From positions 1 to 60,885 of the forward strand of contig CALVXG010000036.1 in assembly GCA_944368925.1 (NCBI GenBank): a stretch of 60,885 nt of DNA, read 5' to 3'. Position numbers and translations under genes: made by a program. Below the pieces are notes generated by a model. The model saw nothing but the letters and a program-made list of their open reading frames with translations, was not told where the DNA came from and did not search any database. This DNA comes from an uncultured Clostridia bacterium. GTDB taxonomy: Bacteria; Bacillota; Clostridia; Christensenellales; Borkfalkiaceae. Each line of letters begins with the position of its first letter. The stretch's first letter is position 1. Positions 7,869-17,444 of this stretch are shown here, piece by piece.

Positions 7869-8780
7869 ATGAAAATTATATTGGATACGGATATCGGGAC
7901 AGATATCGATGATGCGTTTGCTCTTTTGTATCTTTTGAAGAAGAGGGCAGATCTTGCGGGCGTTACAACTGTTTTCCGCAATGCGAAACGCCGGGCGAAA
8001 TTATGCAAGGCAATCGCGCATTCAATGCAAATTCCCGCATTGCAAGTGTATGCAGGGATAGATAAACCGTTTGTGCAGGAACCGGAAAAAATAGAGCCTC
8101 CTCAATGCAAGCAGGATTATGATGCCGAGGGGAACTATATACCTCCGCAATGTTCGGATAAATTTGAAGTATATGAGATTCCTCAAACCAATGCGACTGA
8201 GTTCATTATAAAAACTTGCCGGAAAGCGGAAAAAACAGAGATTTTGTCCATAGGAGCGCTTACGAATGTTGCGACGGCGATACGCATTGCGCCGGATATT
8301 GTCCCCAAGATCCGATTGACGATGATGGGCGGTTGTTTTAAAAAATTGTCATTAGGCGGAGAGGCGGAGCATGAGGTAGCGGAATGGAATATCTTATGTG
8401 ATCCTGAAGCGGCGCATATTGTGTTTTCTTCCGGCATGGAAATACGCATGGTGGGATTGGACGTTACGCTGGATTGTACGCTTTCAAAGGAAAATTTTGA
8501 AAAAATACGCGAACTGAAGGTTTGTCCGGTTTTGGATGAACTTATGCAAAAATGGGCGGCATATTACCAAAGAGAACTTCCCGTATTGTTTGACCCGGTG
8601 GCGGCGGTATCGATATTTACCGACTGTCTGACGTTTAAAAAGAAAAAGATGCGCATCGGGCTCAGCGGCAAGAGAAGAGGGGTTACCTATGAAACCCGGA
8701 GCGGGTACAATGTGGAAGTTGCCGTGGAAAGAGACGATAAAAAGTTTTGCGAAGAATTTTTTTCGGTTTTGCAAAGATAA
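7869..8780 (+). CDS. Inosine-uridine-type nucleoside hydrolase
   Basis: A 303-residue cytoplasmic enzyme of the IUNH family, which hydrolyses the N-glycosidic bond of ribonucleosides to free base and ribose. The calcium-binding Asp cluster is intact at the N terminus (DTDIGTDIDD, residues 6-15). The conserved MMGG and AEWNILCDPEAA stretches lie in the middle. The start ATG at 7869 has no good Shine-Dalgarno and sits right after a strong hairpin, so it may be poorly or conditionally translated. It lies in a glycan operon, and a ribokinase-type gene lies 5 kb downstream, which would fit ribose salvage. The base specificity cannot be told. Confidence 0.9.
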   Translation: MKIILDTDIGTDIDDAFALLYLLKKRADLAGVTTVFRNAKRRAKLCKAIAHSMQIPALQVYAGIDKPFVQEPEKIEPPQCKQDYDAEGNYIPPQCSDKFEVYEIPQTNATEFIIKTCRKAEKTEILSIGALTNVATAIRIAPDIVPKIRLTMMGGCFKKLSLGGEAEHEVAEWNILCDPEAAHIVFSSGMEIRMVGLDVTLDCTLSKENFEKIRELKVCPVLDELMQKWAAYYQRELPVLFDPVAAVSIFTDCLTFKKKKMRIGLSGKRRGVTYETRSGYNVEVAVERDDKKFCEEFFSVLQR

Positions 8781-8801
8781 ATGAATTGGAAAGGAGCAAT
8801 T

Positions 8802-10265
8802 ATGAAAAAACTTATTTCGATTCTGTTGGCGGTCATGCTGTGTGCGGGAGTATTTGCCGGCTGCAGCGTTGATATCGGCAATGATGGTGAAGGCACGGGC
8901 GATTTTTCCGGAGAAATAGATTTTAATGCAGGGACAGATTACACGGATACGATTAAAGTTTGGGTTACCAACAATGACAGCGAACTGAAACTGATGGAAG
9001 CGTTTGTGAATGCTTTTAATCAGGTGTATCCGAACATTACGGTGGAATACCAAGGCATCGATTCACTGACCGATCAGCTGATATTCAATTCCGGGTTGGA
9101 GAGTATGTGCGATGTGTTCTGGGTGACGCCCGAATACATTTCCCGTTATCAGGAATATGGCTTGATTGCCCCGCTGTCTCCCATTGTGGAGGCAGATCAG
9201 GGATTTGATCTGGAAAATCTGAACGAAGATTGTGTGCGCAGTTGCAGCAGCGACGGGGTATTGTACGTAATGCCGCGCGACTACAATCAGGTTGTAATGT
9301 ATTATAATGTGGATATGTTTGATGCAGCGGGCGTTGCTTATCCTTCTTCGGAGGAGGCAATGACGCAGGATGAATTTGTGGAAATGCTGGCTGCATTGAA
9401 AGAGGGGCTGCTGACTTCGGATGAAACCAACAGCTATGGCGTAAAGTACAGCGAGGGTTTTACAAACTCGATGGATGCCTCGATTTTATGGGATTCTCTT
9501 TCCTGGCCTGTCGTGAAAAGTTTTGGCGGCATGATTTTTGACGATGAAGGCAATTATCTTGATGAAAACGGAAACATGCTTTTTGATTCGGAAGGGACAT
9601 ACGAGGCGATGTTGTTTGCACATGACCTGGTGGCGAATCAATACATGGGGAATCCGGGAACGTGGAGTACCAAAGACGGTGCGCAGTTTCTTTTGGAAAC
9701 AGCGCCTGTATATTTGCATTGCAGGGCGATATTGTCTTCGTTGACCACGGCGACCAGCGCCTATCACGGACTTTCCGATATCGGCGTTGCGCCCTGTCCT
9801 GATTTTGGCGACAGTGATACGTATTATGTCGGATCCGGTGCCACGGGGTATTCCATGTATTCGGAGAGTGAGCATAAAACAGCGGCATGGCTTTTTTTGA
9901 AGTTTATTGTCAGCGAACGTGCACAGGAAGAGGCGTCCAAAACGGGAAATCACGTACCTGTGATCGAAAGTTTGATCACCGATGAGAATGCGGAGTGGAG
10001 AAAATATACGACTTCTGCTTTCGGGGAACAGTATTCCAACGAACCGTTTATTTACAGGAGAGAAGAGTGTTTCACGCACGTGCGCGATTTTATGCAATAC
10101 ATTGATGCGTCATATCAGTCCACCGTTTTCGAGCGTTTGCAGAATTGTTATACGGATTGTATTACAAATGTAAAATCGACGGATGCGGCCGGCATAGAGA
10201 CGGAGATCAAGGCATTCATATCGAAGTATGCAAAAGAAATGAAGAACTATATTGAAGCGGATTAG
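8802..10265 (+). CDS. Sugar ABC transporter substrate-binding lipoprotein (locus 1)
   Basis: A 487-residue lipoprotein of the family 1 extracellular solute-binding proteins. It has a signal peptide with lipobox GVFAGC (Cys near residue 26) and an acidic Gly-rich linker. The binding-protein core follows (KVWVTNNDSELKLMEAFVNAFNQVYPNITVEY, split over two beta/alpha units). The ATG at 8802 is preceded by AAGGAG; the in-frame ATG at 8781 lacks a ribosome site. Two permease genes follow at once. It captures an oligosaccharide for import; the ligand is unknown. Confidence 0.92.
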   Translation: MKKLISILLAVMLCAGVFAGCSVDIGNDGEGTGDFSGEIDFNAGTDYTDTIKVWVTNNDSELKLMEAFVNAFNQVYPNITVEYQGIDSLTDQLIFNSGLESMCDVFWVTPEYISRYQEYGLIAPLSPIVEADQGFDLENLNEDCVRSCSSDGVLYVMPRDYNQVVMYYNVDMFDAAGVAYPSSEEAMTQDEFVEMLAALKEGLLTSDETNSYGVKYSEGFTNSMDASILWDSLSWPVVKSFGGMIFDDEGNYLDENGNMLFDSEGTYEAMLFAHDLVANQYMGNPGTWSTKDGAQFLLETAPVYLHCRAILSSLTTATSAYHGLSDIGVAPCPDFGDSDTYYVGSGATGYSMYSESEHKTAAWLFLKFIVSERAQEEASKTGNHVPVIESLITDENAEWRKYTTSAFGEQYSNEPFIYRREECFTHVRDFMQYIDASYQSTVFERLQNCYTDCITNVKSTDAAGIETEIKAFISKYAKEMKNYIEAD

Positions 10266-10276
10266 GAGGAATACAG

Positions 10277-11227
10277 GTGCTGAGTGCAAACGGAGATTTG
10301 AAATCCGAAAAGGCGAGAGTTTCGGTGTCGCTCAAAAAATGGATAAAAAAAGATTATGCTTGTTACCTGTTTCTTTTGCCGGCGTTTATAGGTTTTTTTG
10401 TCTTTTCCGTGTATCCGATGGTGGCGTCGCTGTTGTACGCTTTTACAAATTTCAACGGGACAAAAATCACACAGATCGGCACAATGAATTTTGAAAAAAT
10501 ATTCAGTTCGGATATTATAGACGGTTGGTCTGAAGTGGGGAAATCTTTCGGGCTCAGTATTCTGTATTCAGTCATATCCATTCCGATGAATCTTGTCCTT
10601 TCATATATTTTAGCCTTGTTTTTATACAAGGAGATAAAAGGCATACGTTTTTTCCGTTTGCTGTATTATCTGCCCGTAGTTATTCCCGGAATTGCAATGG
10701 GCTTGCTTTGGATGGACGTATTCAGTTCGGAATCTACGGGAATAATGAATCAGATTTTTGCTTTTTTGGGCATACCGAAAAGTAACTTTTTTCAAAGTGC
10801 GGATACATCTTTGGCGACCTATATTTCAACAGGTTTGTGGGTGATCGGCGGAAATATGATCATGTGGCTTGCCGCATTGAACAATATTCCGCCTTCGGTG
10901 ACCGAGGCGGCTAAAATCGATGGCGCGGGATATTTTCATCGTTTGTTTGTAATTGTGATCCCGCTTTGTACTCCCATATTGTTTTATAATCTGATAAACG
11001 GAATTATTGCTACGCTGCAGACATTTGATTCGTATGCAATGGTAGGAGCCGGCGTAGACAACAGTTTGTATTTTATAGCTGTCCGGATTTATGTAACGGG
11101 ATTCAAGCATATGAAGATGGGCCTTGCTTGTGCGGAGGCATGGCTGCTCTTTTTGATGGTCGCGGCGTGTACGTTGATCATGTTTCGGTTTTCGAAATGG
11201 GTATTTTACAGCGATGATGAAAACTAA
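10277..11227 (+). CDS. Sugar ABC transporter permease, MalF-like (locus 1)
   Basis: A 316-residue membrane protein with about six transmembrane helices. It carries the inner-membrane permease EAA loop, EAAKIDGAGYFHRLFVIVIP (about residues 211-230), that contacts the ATPase. It starts with GTG at 10277 after AGGAGG, 11 bases past the binding-protein stop. It overlaps the next permease gene by 14 bases, which suggests translational coupling. No ATPase gene follows. Confidence 0.92.
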   Translation: MLSANGDLKSEKARVSVSLKKWIKKDYACYLFLLPAFIGFFVFSVYPMVASLLYAFTNFNGTKITQIGTMNFEKIFSSDIIDGWSEVGKSFGLSILYSVISIPMNLVLSYILALFLYKEIKGIRFFRLLYYLPVVIPGIAMGLLWMDVFSSESTGIMNQIFAFLGIPKSNFFQSADTSLATYISTGLWVIGGNMIMWLAALNNIPPSVTEAAKIDGAGYFHRLFVIVIPLCTPILFYNLINGIIATLQTFDSYAMVGAGVDNSLYFIAVRIYVTGFKHMKMGLACAEAWLLFLMVAACTLIMFRFSKWVFYSDDEN

Positions 11228-12065
11228 AAAATTAACTGCCTTTAAAATTACGGCGCGATCGCTGCGATATCTTTTAATGGGTGTGTTTGCATTGTTTTTT
11301 ATTTTTCCGTACTTTTATATGCTGACGCGCAGTCTGATGTCGCTTTCGGAAGTAAATTCTGCTTCGTTTCTACTTTTTCCCTCGCAATTGCATTTCGAAA
11401 ATTATAAGGTGGTCATCGATTATCTGCCTTATCTTCGCAATACGCTGATTGTAGTCGTTATCAACGGTTTTTTTATCCCTGTTACGGGAGCGATGATCGC
11501 ATTTCCTTTTGCCCGTTATTCGTTCAAAGGCAAAAAGATCATGTTTGCTTTGTTGATGGGCACAGTCATGTTGCCCGGATCGGTAACGACCATCCCGTTG
11601 TATGTTTTGTACAGTAAACTTGGGCTGTTGGATCGGCTCGCTTCACAATGGGTAGGCGCGTTTTTCGGCGGCAGTGCAATGCAAATATTTTTGATCGTTC
11701 AATTTATGCGCGGGGTTCCCAAGGAGCTCGATAACGCTGCATATCTTGACGGGGCAAACAAGTTTGTTGTTTTCACAAGGATCATGCTGCCTCTTTGTTT
11801 CAATATCCTGGTCTATACTTCGATCGGGGTTGTCTTGGCAAAATGGAATGATTTTACCGGACCGTTGGTTTATTTACGCAGTAAGCAAAATTACACGATG
11901 GCCGTAGCGTTTTACTATGAGTTTTCACAAAACGGTGTAAATGCTTTATTTGTCAATTACAAAATGGCTATGACAACGTTTATGACAATCGTTCCGCTTC
12001 TGTTGTTTTTTATTTTTCAAAAAACAATGATCGGCGGGATCAAAGTCGGCGGCTTAAAAAATTAA
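11214..12065 (+). CDS. Sugar ABC transporter permease, MalG-like (locus 1)
   Basis: A 283-residue permease with about six membrane helices and a MalG-type coupling loop (ELDNAAYLDGANKFVVFTRIMLP). Its start overlaps the end of the preceding permease gene. It ends in a GGIKVGGLKN tail, like many MalG-type carbohydrate permeases. It forms the membrane pore with the upstream permease. The energising ATPase must come from elsewhere, probably a shared MsmX-type subunit. Confidence 0.92.
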   Translation: MMKTKKLTAFKITARSLRYLLMGVFALFFIFPYFYMLTRSLMSLSEVNSASFLLFPSQLHFENYKVVIDYLPYLRNTLIVVVINGFFIPVTGAMIAFPFARYSFKGKKIMFALLMGTVMLPGSVTTIPLYVLYSKLGLLDRLASQWVGAFFGGSAMQIFLIVQFMRGVPKELDNAAYLDGANKFVVFTRIMLPLCFNILVYTSIGVVLAKWNDFTGPLVYLRSKQNYTMAVAFYYEFSQNGVNALFVNYKMAMTTFMTIVPLLLFFIFQKTMIGGIKVGGLKN

Positions 12066-12085
12066 CATAGAATGAGGAAACAGCT

Positions 12086-13945
12086 TTGAAAAAAATAATT
12101 TCTGTTCTTTTGGGAATAGGCATGCTGTTTTCCGTCGCGGCATGCGGCGGCGGAAATTCAGACGATGAAAAAGGGGAAACTATGACGGATCAGCAATTCA
12201 CGCTTTCACAGCTTGCGGGAACGGATGCTCTCGGCCGTAAAATTACACCGACATCCGGCAGAAAAGAAAATAAGTACGTCGGGATTTACTATTTTGTCTG
12301 GCATGGCTATCATACCCAAAAAATTTACGATACGTCCAAAATATTGGAAAAATACGAAAACGGAATTGTAGGAAATCCCGAAAATCCTTTGTGGGAAATC
12401 GATCCTTCTTCGGAAGTATATGACGCCGATATCAGTGCAAACAGTGCTTTTCATTATTGGAGCGAACCTCTTTACGGATATTATAATTCCGAGGATGCAT
12501 GGGTCATTCGCAAGCATCTTGAACTTCTTTCTTATGCCGATGTAGATTATCTTTTGCTCGATTATACCAACGGGTTTATTTACGAGCGGGCAACGGGTAT
12601 TCTGATCGATACGATTTTAGAAATGCGAAAAGAGGGTTGGAATGTCCCGCAGGTTGCGTTTATGCTGCCGATCGACAGCATAAAGAGCGAGGAGACGTAT
12701 GCTTTGGTCTATGAGACATATCTCTCCGATCCTGAAAACGAAGGTGCATTTTTTGTTGCGGATGCAAAGACAAATCCTTCCGGGAAACCTTTGGTAACGG
12801 GAACGCTCGGAGAGGACACCCCTCATTTTGATGCGATTTGGTATAAACCATTGCAATGGCCGGGTACACCGTATGACGACGATGCTTTACCCTGGATGGA
12901 TTGGGCTAAAAATAATGTGCAGCATAACCATAACGGAGTAATGAGCGTTTCGATCGCACAGCATACGAACGGCACATGGTCTTCCGATCCGTATTTGTAT
13001 CCCGGAAAGCAATTTTTCAGAGGACGCGGATGGGTATCTTCCGATCCTTTGGACAACGGTGCCGATGAACAAAACGTGATGGAAGGCACGAATTTCCAGT
13101 ATCAATGGGATAACGTATTTAACTCCGCCGAGGAGGTGAATATGGTAGTCGTAACCGGCTGGAACGAATGGATTGCACAGAAACAGAGTACCCTGCAAAA
13201 TACCTACCACACATCGTTACGGGCGGTTTTTGTGGATAGTTTCAACATGCCGTATTCCCGTGATGCGGAAATGATGACGGGGGGCTATGCCGACAATTAT
13301 TATTTGCAGCTTGTCCGGAATATCCGTAAATTTAAGTACGAGACGTCAGAAAGTGGCGCAGTGGAAAATGAAAAAACGACGATCGATATTACAAAGGGGA
13401 TTTCTGAGTGGACCGGTATTACCAGGATCTATTTGGACGCGGCAGGTGAAGTGGCGGAGCGAAATTATAAGAGCGTAGATCCCGCTTTGGTTTATACCGA
13501 TACCAGCAACCGCAATGATGTGGTGAGTCTGAAAATAGCAAACGATTCACAGAATTTGTATCTGCGCATTGAGACAAAGGAAAAGGTGACTGCGCATGAA
13601 AGCGGGGATGAAGAATGGATGAACGTATATATTTCGACGGGCGAAGTAAACGGCTGGGAAAGTTACAATTATATAGTAAACCGTAAGCCGCAGGATAACG
13701 GCATAACCTCGGTGCAGAAAATTACAGGCGAAGAATTGTCTGATTGCGGCAGCGCTTCCTATTATCAAGAGGGTAATTATATTTTCTTTGCAATTCCGCT
13801 GAGCTCCGTAAACGGTTCGGCGGGGGAGGAAATCCAGATCAAGATCACGGACAATATGCAATCCTTTATGAATGCGGATGATTTTTATATCAGCGGGGAA
13901 AGTGCTCCTGTTGGCAGGCTGAACTATGCATATAAGATAGCGTAA
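12086..13945 (+). CDS. GH99-like glycan-active lipoprotein with C-terminal CBM9-like domain (paralogue 1)
   Basis: A 619-residue lipoprotein (lipobox SVAACG, Cys near residue 20), so extracellular and membrane-anchored. Residues about 60-420 look like a GH99/WbsX-type TIM barrel: KYVGIYYFVWHG, HYWSEPLYGYYNSEDAWVI and VVTGWNEW (WNEW from residue 359). Residues about 470-615 resemble a CBM9-type beta sandwich (NDSQNLYLRIETKE). A paralogue of the same build is encoded at 29195-31024. The start is TTG at 12086 after GAGGAAA. It is last in the LacI-controlled operon and is followed by a hairpin. Endo-acting glycosidase activity is an inference; the catalytic residues are not assigned. Confidence 0.75.
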   Translation: MKKIISVLLGIGMLFSVAACGGGNSDDEKGETMTDQQFTLSQLAGTDALGRKITPTSGRKENKYVGIYYFVWHGYHTQKIYDTSKILEKYENGIVGNPENPLWEIDPSSEVYDADISANSAFHYWSEPLYGYYNSEDAWVIRKHLELLSYADVDYLLLDYTNGFIYERATGILIDTILEMRKEGWNVPQVAFMLPIDSIKSEETYALVYETYLSDPENEGAFFVADAKTNPSGKPLVTGTLGEDTPHFDAIWYKPLQWPGTPYDDDALPWMDWAKNNVQHNHNGVMSVSIAQHTNGTWSSDPYLYPGKQFFRGRGWVSSDPLDNGADEQNVMEGTNFQYQWDNVFNSAEEVNMVVVTGWNEWIAQKQSTLQNTYHTSLRAVFVDSFNMPYSRDAEMMTGGYADNYYLQLVRNIRKFKYETSESGAVENEKTTIDITKGISEWTGITRIYLDAAGEVAERNYKSVDPALVYTDTSNRNDVVSLKIANDSQNLYLRIETKEKVTAHESGDEEWMNVYISTGEVNGWESYNYIVNRKPQDNGITSVQKITGEELSDCGSASYYQEGNYIFFAIPLSSVNGSAGEEIQIKITDNMQSFMNADDFYISGESAPVGRLNYAYKIA

Positions 13946-13961
13946 TGTAAAAAGGATCAAA

Positions 13962-13998
13962 ACATATGCCGCCGCAAAAAAAATACGGCGGCATATGT
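13962..13998 (+). terminator. Hairpin ending the locus 1 operon
   Basis: A 13-bp perfect inverted repeat, ACATATGCCGCCG (13962-13974) with CGGCGGCATATGT (13986-13998), and an A-rich 11-base loop. It lies 17 bases after the GH99-like stop. The T tract is short, so termination may be partial. Confidence 0.65.
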
Positions 13999-14039
13999 TT
14001 CTGAAAATAAATAAAAAGGAACAAGGGAAAATAATCTGT

Positions 14040-14915
14040 ATGAAGAAAGTAATTATAGTTGGCAGTTTGAACATGGATTTAAGCATACAAGCGCCTTATT
14101 GTCCTCAGGCGGGGGAGACTTTGTCGGGAAGTGGATTTTTGACGAACTGCGGAGGCAAAGGGGCGAATCAGGCAATTGCGGCAGGAAAATTCGGGGCGGA
14201 CGTTTTTATGTGCGGCTGTGTGGGAAAAGACGAATTCGGACAAAAAATCTTGCAAAATTTTCAGAAAGAAAAGATATGTACGGATTATATCAGAAAAGTT
14301 GAAAATATTTCTACGGGAATAGCCGTCATCCTGATTACAAAAGGGGAAAACAGAATTGTATTGAATGCGGGTGCAAATGCTTTTTTGCAGAAGACCGATA
14401 TAGACAATGTGTTGTCTGTCGCCGAAAAAGGGGATATCTTTTTAACGCAATTGGAAAATGATATCCACGAAATCGGTTATGGGTTAGAAAAGGCAAAAGA
14501 AAAAGGATTATTTACGATTTTAAACCCGGCTCCTGCAAATATTGCGGTAAAAAAATACTTTCAATTTGTTGATTTAATCATTCCGAATGAAAGTGAATTG
14601 AATATTTTAGGAGGAACAAGGGAAATCATGAATGCCGGGGTGCAAACCATCGTTACCACTCTTGGCGGCAGAGGATATGAAATAACTGATTCTTACGGAA
14701 CAACAAAATATGACTGTATTAAAGTGAACGTTGTTGATACGACGGGGGCGGGAGATACTTTTTGCGGTGTTTTGGCGACGGAACTGGCCAATGGAAAAGA
14801 TTTAAAAACAGCAGCTTTTTTTGCAAGCAGGGCAGCCAGTATTTCGTGTACAAAAAAAGGAGCCGCGGTATCGATTCCCTCACGAAAAGAAGTTTTGGAT
14901 TACAAAATCAATTAA
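14040..14915 (+). CDS. Ribokinase-like PfkB-family sugar kinase
   Basis: A 291-residue cytoplasmic PfkB-family kinase close in build to ribokinase. The N-terminal signature GGKGANQAIAAGKFG (near residue 40) and the C-terminal anion-hole and catalytic-base motif TTGAGDTFCG (near residue 240) are intact. It would phosphorylate ribose or a related sugar with ATP. The ATG at 14040 is favoured over 13995, because 13995 lies inside the terminator hairpin and AAGGAACAAGG precedes 14040. With the nucleoside hydrolase upstream it would complete ribose salvage; this link is inferred. Confidence 0.87.
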   Translation: MKKVIIVGSLNMDLSIQAPYCPQAGETLSGSGFLTNCGGKGANQAIAAGKFGADVFMCGCVGKDEFGQKILQNFQKEKICTDYIRKVENISTGIAVILITKGENRIVLNAGANAFLQKTDIDNVLSVAEKGDIFLTQLENDIHEIGYGLEKAKEKGLFTILNPAPANIAVKKYFQFVDLIIPNESELNILGGTREIMNAGVQTIVTTLGGRGYEITDSYGTTKYDCIKVNVVDTTGAGDTFCGVLATELANGKDLKTAAFFASRAASISCTKKGAAVSIPSRKEVLDYKIN

Positions 14916-14987
14916 TTTAAGTATTTTCGGTTGTAATCATGGCAATTAAACTATAGGGCGGATTAGGTCAACAGCGGCTCGCCGCAG

Positions 14988-16654
14988 ATGCGGCAATCCG
15001 TGCAGAATCTGTCCGTGCAGGTGCATTCGGGCGACGAATATGCGCGCCGCGTGGAGAATGACAACGGCAAAACAGAGATGTGGTATATTTTCGGCTCGGA
15101 CGATGGGGCGGGTATTTATTGCGGTTTCAAGCGCGATACGGACAAAGAGGAGTTCCTTGCCAAAGTCAAAGACGGCACTGTCGAAGAATTGCTCAACTTT
15201 ATCCCCGTAAAGGAAGGGGATTGTTTCCTCATCGAGGCGGGAACGGTTCACACCATCGGTGCGGGGTGCGTCATCTGCGAAGTGCAGCAGAGCAGCAACG
15301 TTACCTACCGCGTGTACGATTACAACCGCAGGGGCGCGGACGGAAAACTTCGCCCTCTCCATGTGGAAAAGGCGATGGACGTCATCAATTTTAAGGCATT
15401 TGAAGACCATACGAACTCAGGGGATTTTTACCCTGTGCAGGGTGGAAAAATACGCCGTCTGACGGGCTGCAAGTATTTCGAGTGCCGCAAACTGAATCTG
15501 GACGGCACGTATGCGGAAGAAAACAAAAATTCTTTTACTGCGATCAACGTACTCAAAGGGGAAGGAAAGGCGGACGGAAAGTCTTTTAAAGCGGGCGACA
15601 GTTTATTTGTTCCATGCGGCGAAAAGTTTATGCTTGAGGGAAAGGCGGAAATTATTCTTACGACAAAGAGTGTAAGCAACTATTATATCGGTATCGATTT
15701 GGGCGGTACGTTTGTCAAATGCGGCATAGTAGACGAACAGGGTAATATCCTCGTCAAAGATAAGTTTCCGACAGGGAACGGCAGACCATATTCGGAGATC
15801 GCCGCGGATATGGCGGATTTTGCCGAACAGCTTATTTCTCGCGCGGGGTTGAAAAAAGAGGACGTAAGGGCGGCGGGGATCGGGGCGCTGGGAACCATCG
15901 ACAGCAAAAACGGGGTCATTGTTTACAGCAACAATATTCGTTGGGAAAATGTACCACTTTGCAAAGAGATCGAAAAGAGATTGGGGCTTCCCACCTACAT
16001 CACCAATGACGCAAACGCGGCGGCGCTGGGGGAAAACTTCTGCGGAGCGGGCAAGGACTACGAAAGCATGGTCTTTATCACGCTCGGAACGGGCGTCGGC
16101 GGCGGTATCATCATCGACGGCAAGATTTTTGAAGGGAATAAGTCCGCCGGTGCGGAGATCGGACACGAAGTCATTCGCATGGGCGGTGAAAAATGTACCT
16201 GTGGGAGAAGGGGGTGTTTTGAGGCATATGCTTCGGCAACGGCGCTGATCAACCAGGCAAAGCGTGCCATGCAAAAGGACAAAGAAAGTCTTTTGTGGAA
16301 ACTTTGCGCAAACGATCTGGAAAAAGTGGACGGAAAATTGTGTTTGACGCCAAGGACGCGGGGGACAAGACGGCGGAAAAGGTGGTCAAAAACTACATCC
16401 GTTACCTTGCGGAATGGGTGGCAAACCTTGTCAACGTATTCCGCCCGCAGGCCATTGTGCTGGGTGTCGGCGTGTGTGCGCAGGGAGATGCGCTCATTAA
16501 ACCGTTAAAGAAAAAGGTGAATGCGCTTGCCTACGGTGGTGTAAAATATGCGCCTGTGAAGTTGGTAACGGCAACCCTTGGAAATGATGCGGGGCTTTGC
16601 GGTGCTGCGCGGTATGCAAGTCAAAAAAATGTTTTGCTTTCAGAATGTACTTAG
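14988..16654 (+). pseudogene. Decayed fusion of mannose-6-phosphate isomerase and ROK sugar kinase
   Basis: Two domains are fused. The first is a type I mannose-6-phosphate isomerase cupin (SVQVHSGDEYAR, AGTVHTIGAG, about residues 1-225). The second is a ROK-family glucokinase-like kinase (YYIGIDLGGTFVKCG, NDANAAALGE, zinc motif CTCGRRGCFE). The isomerase lacks roughly its first 70 residues, including part of the metal site, and no start or ribosome site is convincing. At a run of four A (16334-16337) one A appears to be missing. The normal ROK continuation KIVFDAKDAGDKTAEKVV then moves to another frame, which stays open to 16654. Truncation plus frameshift mark it as a pseudogene; a sequencing error could explain only the second lesion. 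Confidence 0.8.
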
Positions 16655-16966
16655 ACAAATCAAAGTTTGTTGGTTAACTTTAAAACAAATAATGACAAGA
16701 AGAATGCCTGAAAAATATAGATAATACATACACGAAAAATATAATCAATAAGAAAAAGTAAGTAAATAAATCTTGTTGGAAACCAAAAAATCTTTTGTAT
16801 AGCAAACAAAAAGAAGGATATGAAACCATATGGCGGTATCGTTCTATTCTGAACCACTTGGCGAATCGCTATTTATTAAATATGCATTTTTTATACATTT
16901 TTTTTGCGTATTGCAAAAGTAACGCTGTTTCATTTTCCTTAAATCTCCGAATTTGCTTTTTCGGGT
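16655..16966. other. AT-rich intergenic stretch without a gene
   Basis: This is very AT-rich sequence after the pseudogene. A few short open frames (for example one from 16829) have no ribosome site and no recognisable product. I see no gene here. Confidence 0.5.
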
Positions 16967-17082
16967 GGCGATGGTAGCATAGTTCCTCGCGGAAGAGGGC
17001 GGTCGCAAAATCGTCGCCGAAAACACTCATAATTGACCTTAAAAGCCGAGCAAGGAAGTTTATTCCTTGCTCGGCTTTTTTT
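16967..17082 (+). ncRNA. Candidate structured RNA ending in a strong terminator
   Basis: GGCGATG (16967-16973) can pair with CGTCGCC (17012-17018), enclosing an inner hairpin CCTC/GAGG (16985-16988 with 16995-16998). About 20 bases later a long terminator hairpin follows (17041-17079). The helices plus terminator, with no reading frame, suggest a small RNA or leader. The alternative is a gene remnant: one frame reads FLAEEGGRKIVAENTHN just before a stop. It does not match a riboswitch class I know. Confidence 0.3.
17041..17082 (+). terminator. Strong Rho-independent terminator
   Basis: AAAAGCCGAGCAAGGAA (17041-17057) pairs perfectly over 17 bp with 17063-17079 around a 5-base loop and runs into a T tract. 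No intact gene lies immediately upstream. Confidence 0.9.
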
Positions 17083-17235
17083 GCTGTTTTATAAGTAATT
17101 TTTATGTTTTGTACGCAACGATTTTTCTTTATCCCGTTGAATTTCGTAAACTATATTTTGAATATACTGATATCTACCGTCCTATGCTCCTTTGCCTGTT
17201 GCCCGAAAAAGCAAAATCATTCGGAGGAGATAAAA

Positions 17236-17433
17236 ATGGAAATGTTGGTAACCAAGTTTTTAAACGGGAAGTATCGTAATGAAAGTGAATTGTTTGATGA
17301 AACTATTTCAAAAAATAATGTCAAATTCATGGGCGAAATGATCGCAATGCATGTAACAGATCTAAGCAGACCATTAAAATATTCCATATATCGGTTAGAT
17401 ACAGCCATTGTGCTTTTAACGAAGATAGTTTAA
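17236..17433 (+). CDS. Small hypothetical protein (65 aa)
   Basis: A 65-residue open frame beginning MEMLVTKFLNGKYRN with a strong ribosome site (CGGAGGAGA) 7 bases upstream. It has no signal peptide, membrane helix or known motif; the composition is that of a soluble protein with an acidic N-terminal half (ESELFDETISKNN). It is convergent with the araC-type gene, whose stop lies 11 bases away. The upstream part of the frame (from 17104) reads like non-coding sequence, so the start at 17236 is preferred. The function is unknown. Confidence 0.5.
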   Translation: MEMLVTKFLNGKYRNESELFDETISKNNVKFMGEMIAMHVTDLSRPLKYSIYRLDTAIVLLTKIV

Positions 17434-17444
17434 AATTAATTACG

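Noticed and set aside
16967-17018. Fluoride or other known riboswitch
   Set aside because: The GGCGATG start recalls the fluoride riboswitch, but the remaining conserved positions are absent and no transporter gene follows.
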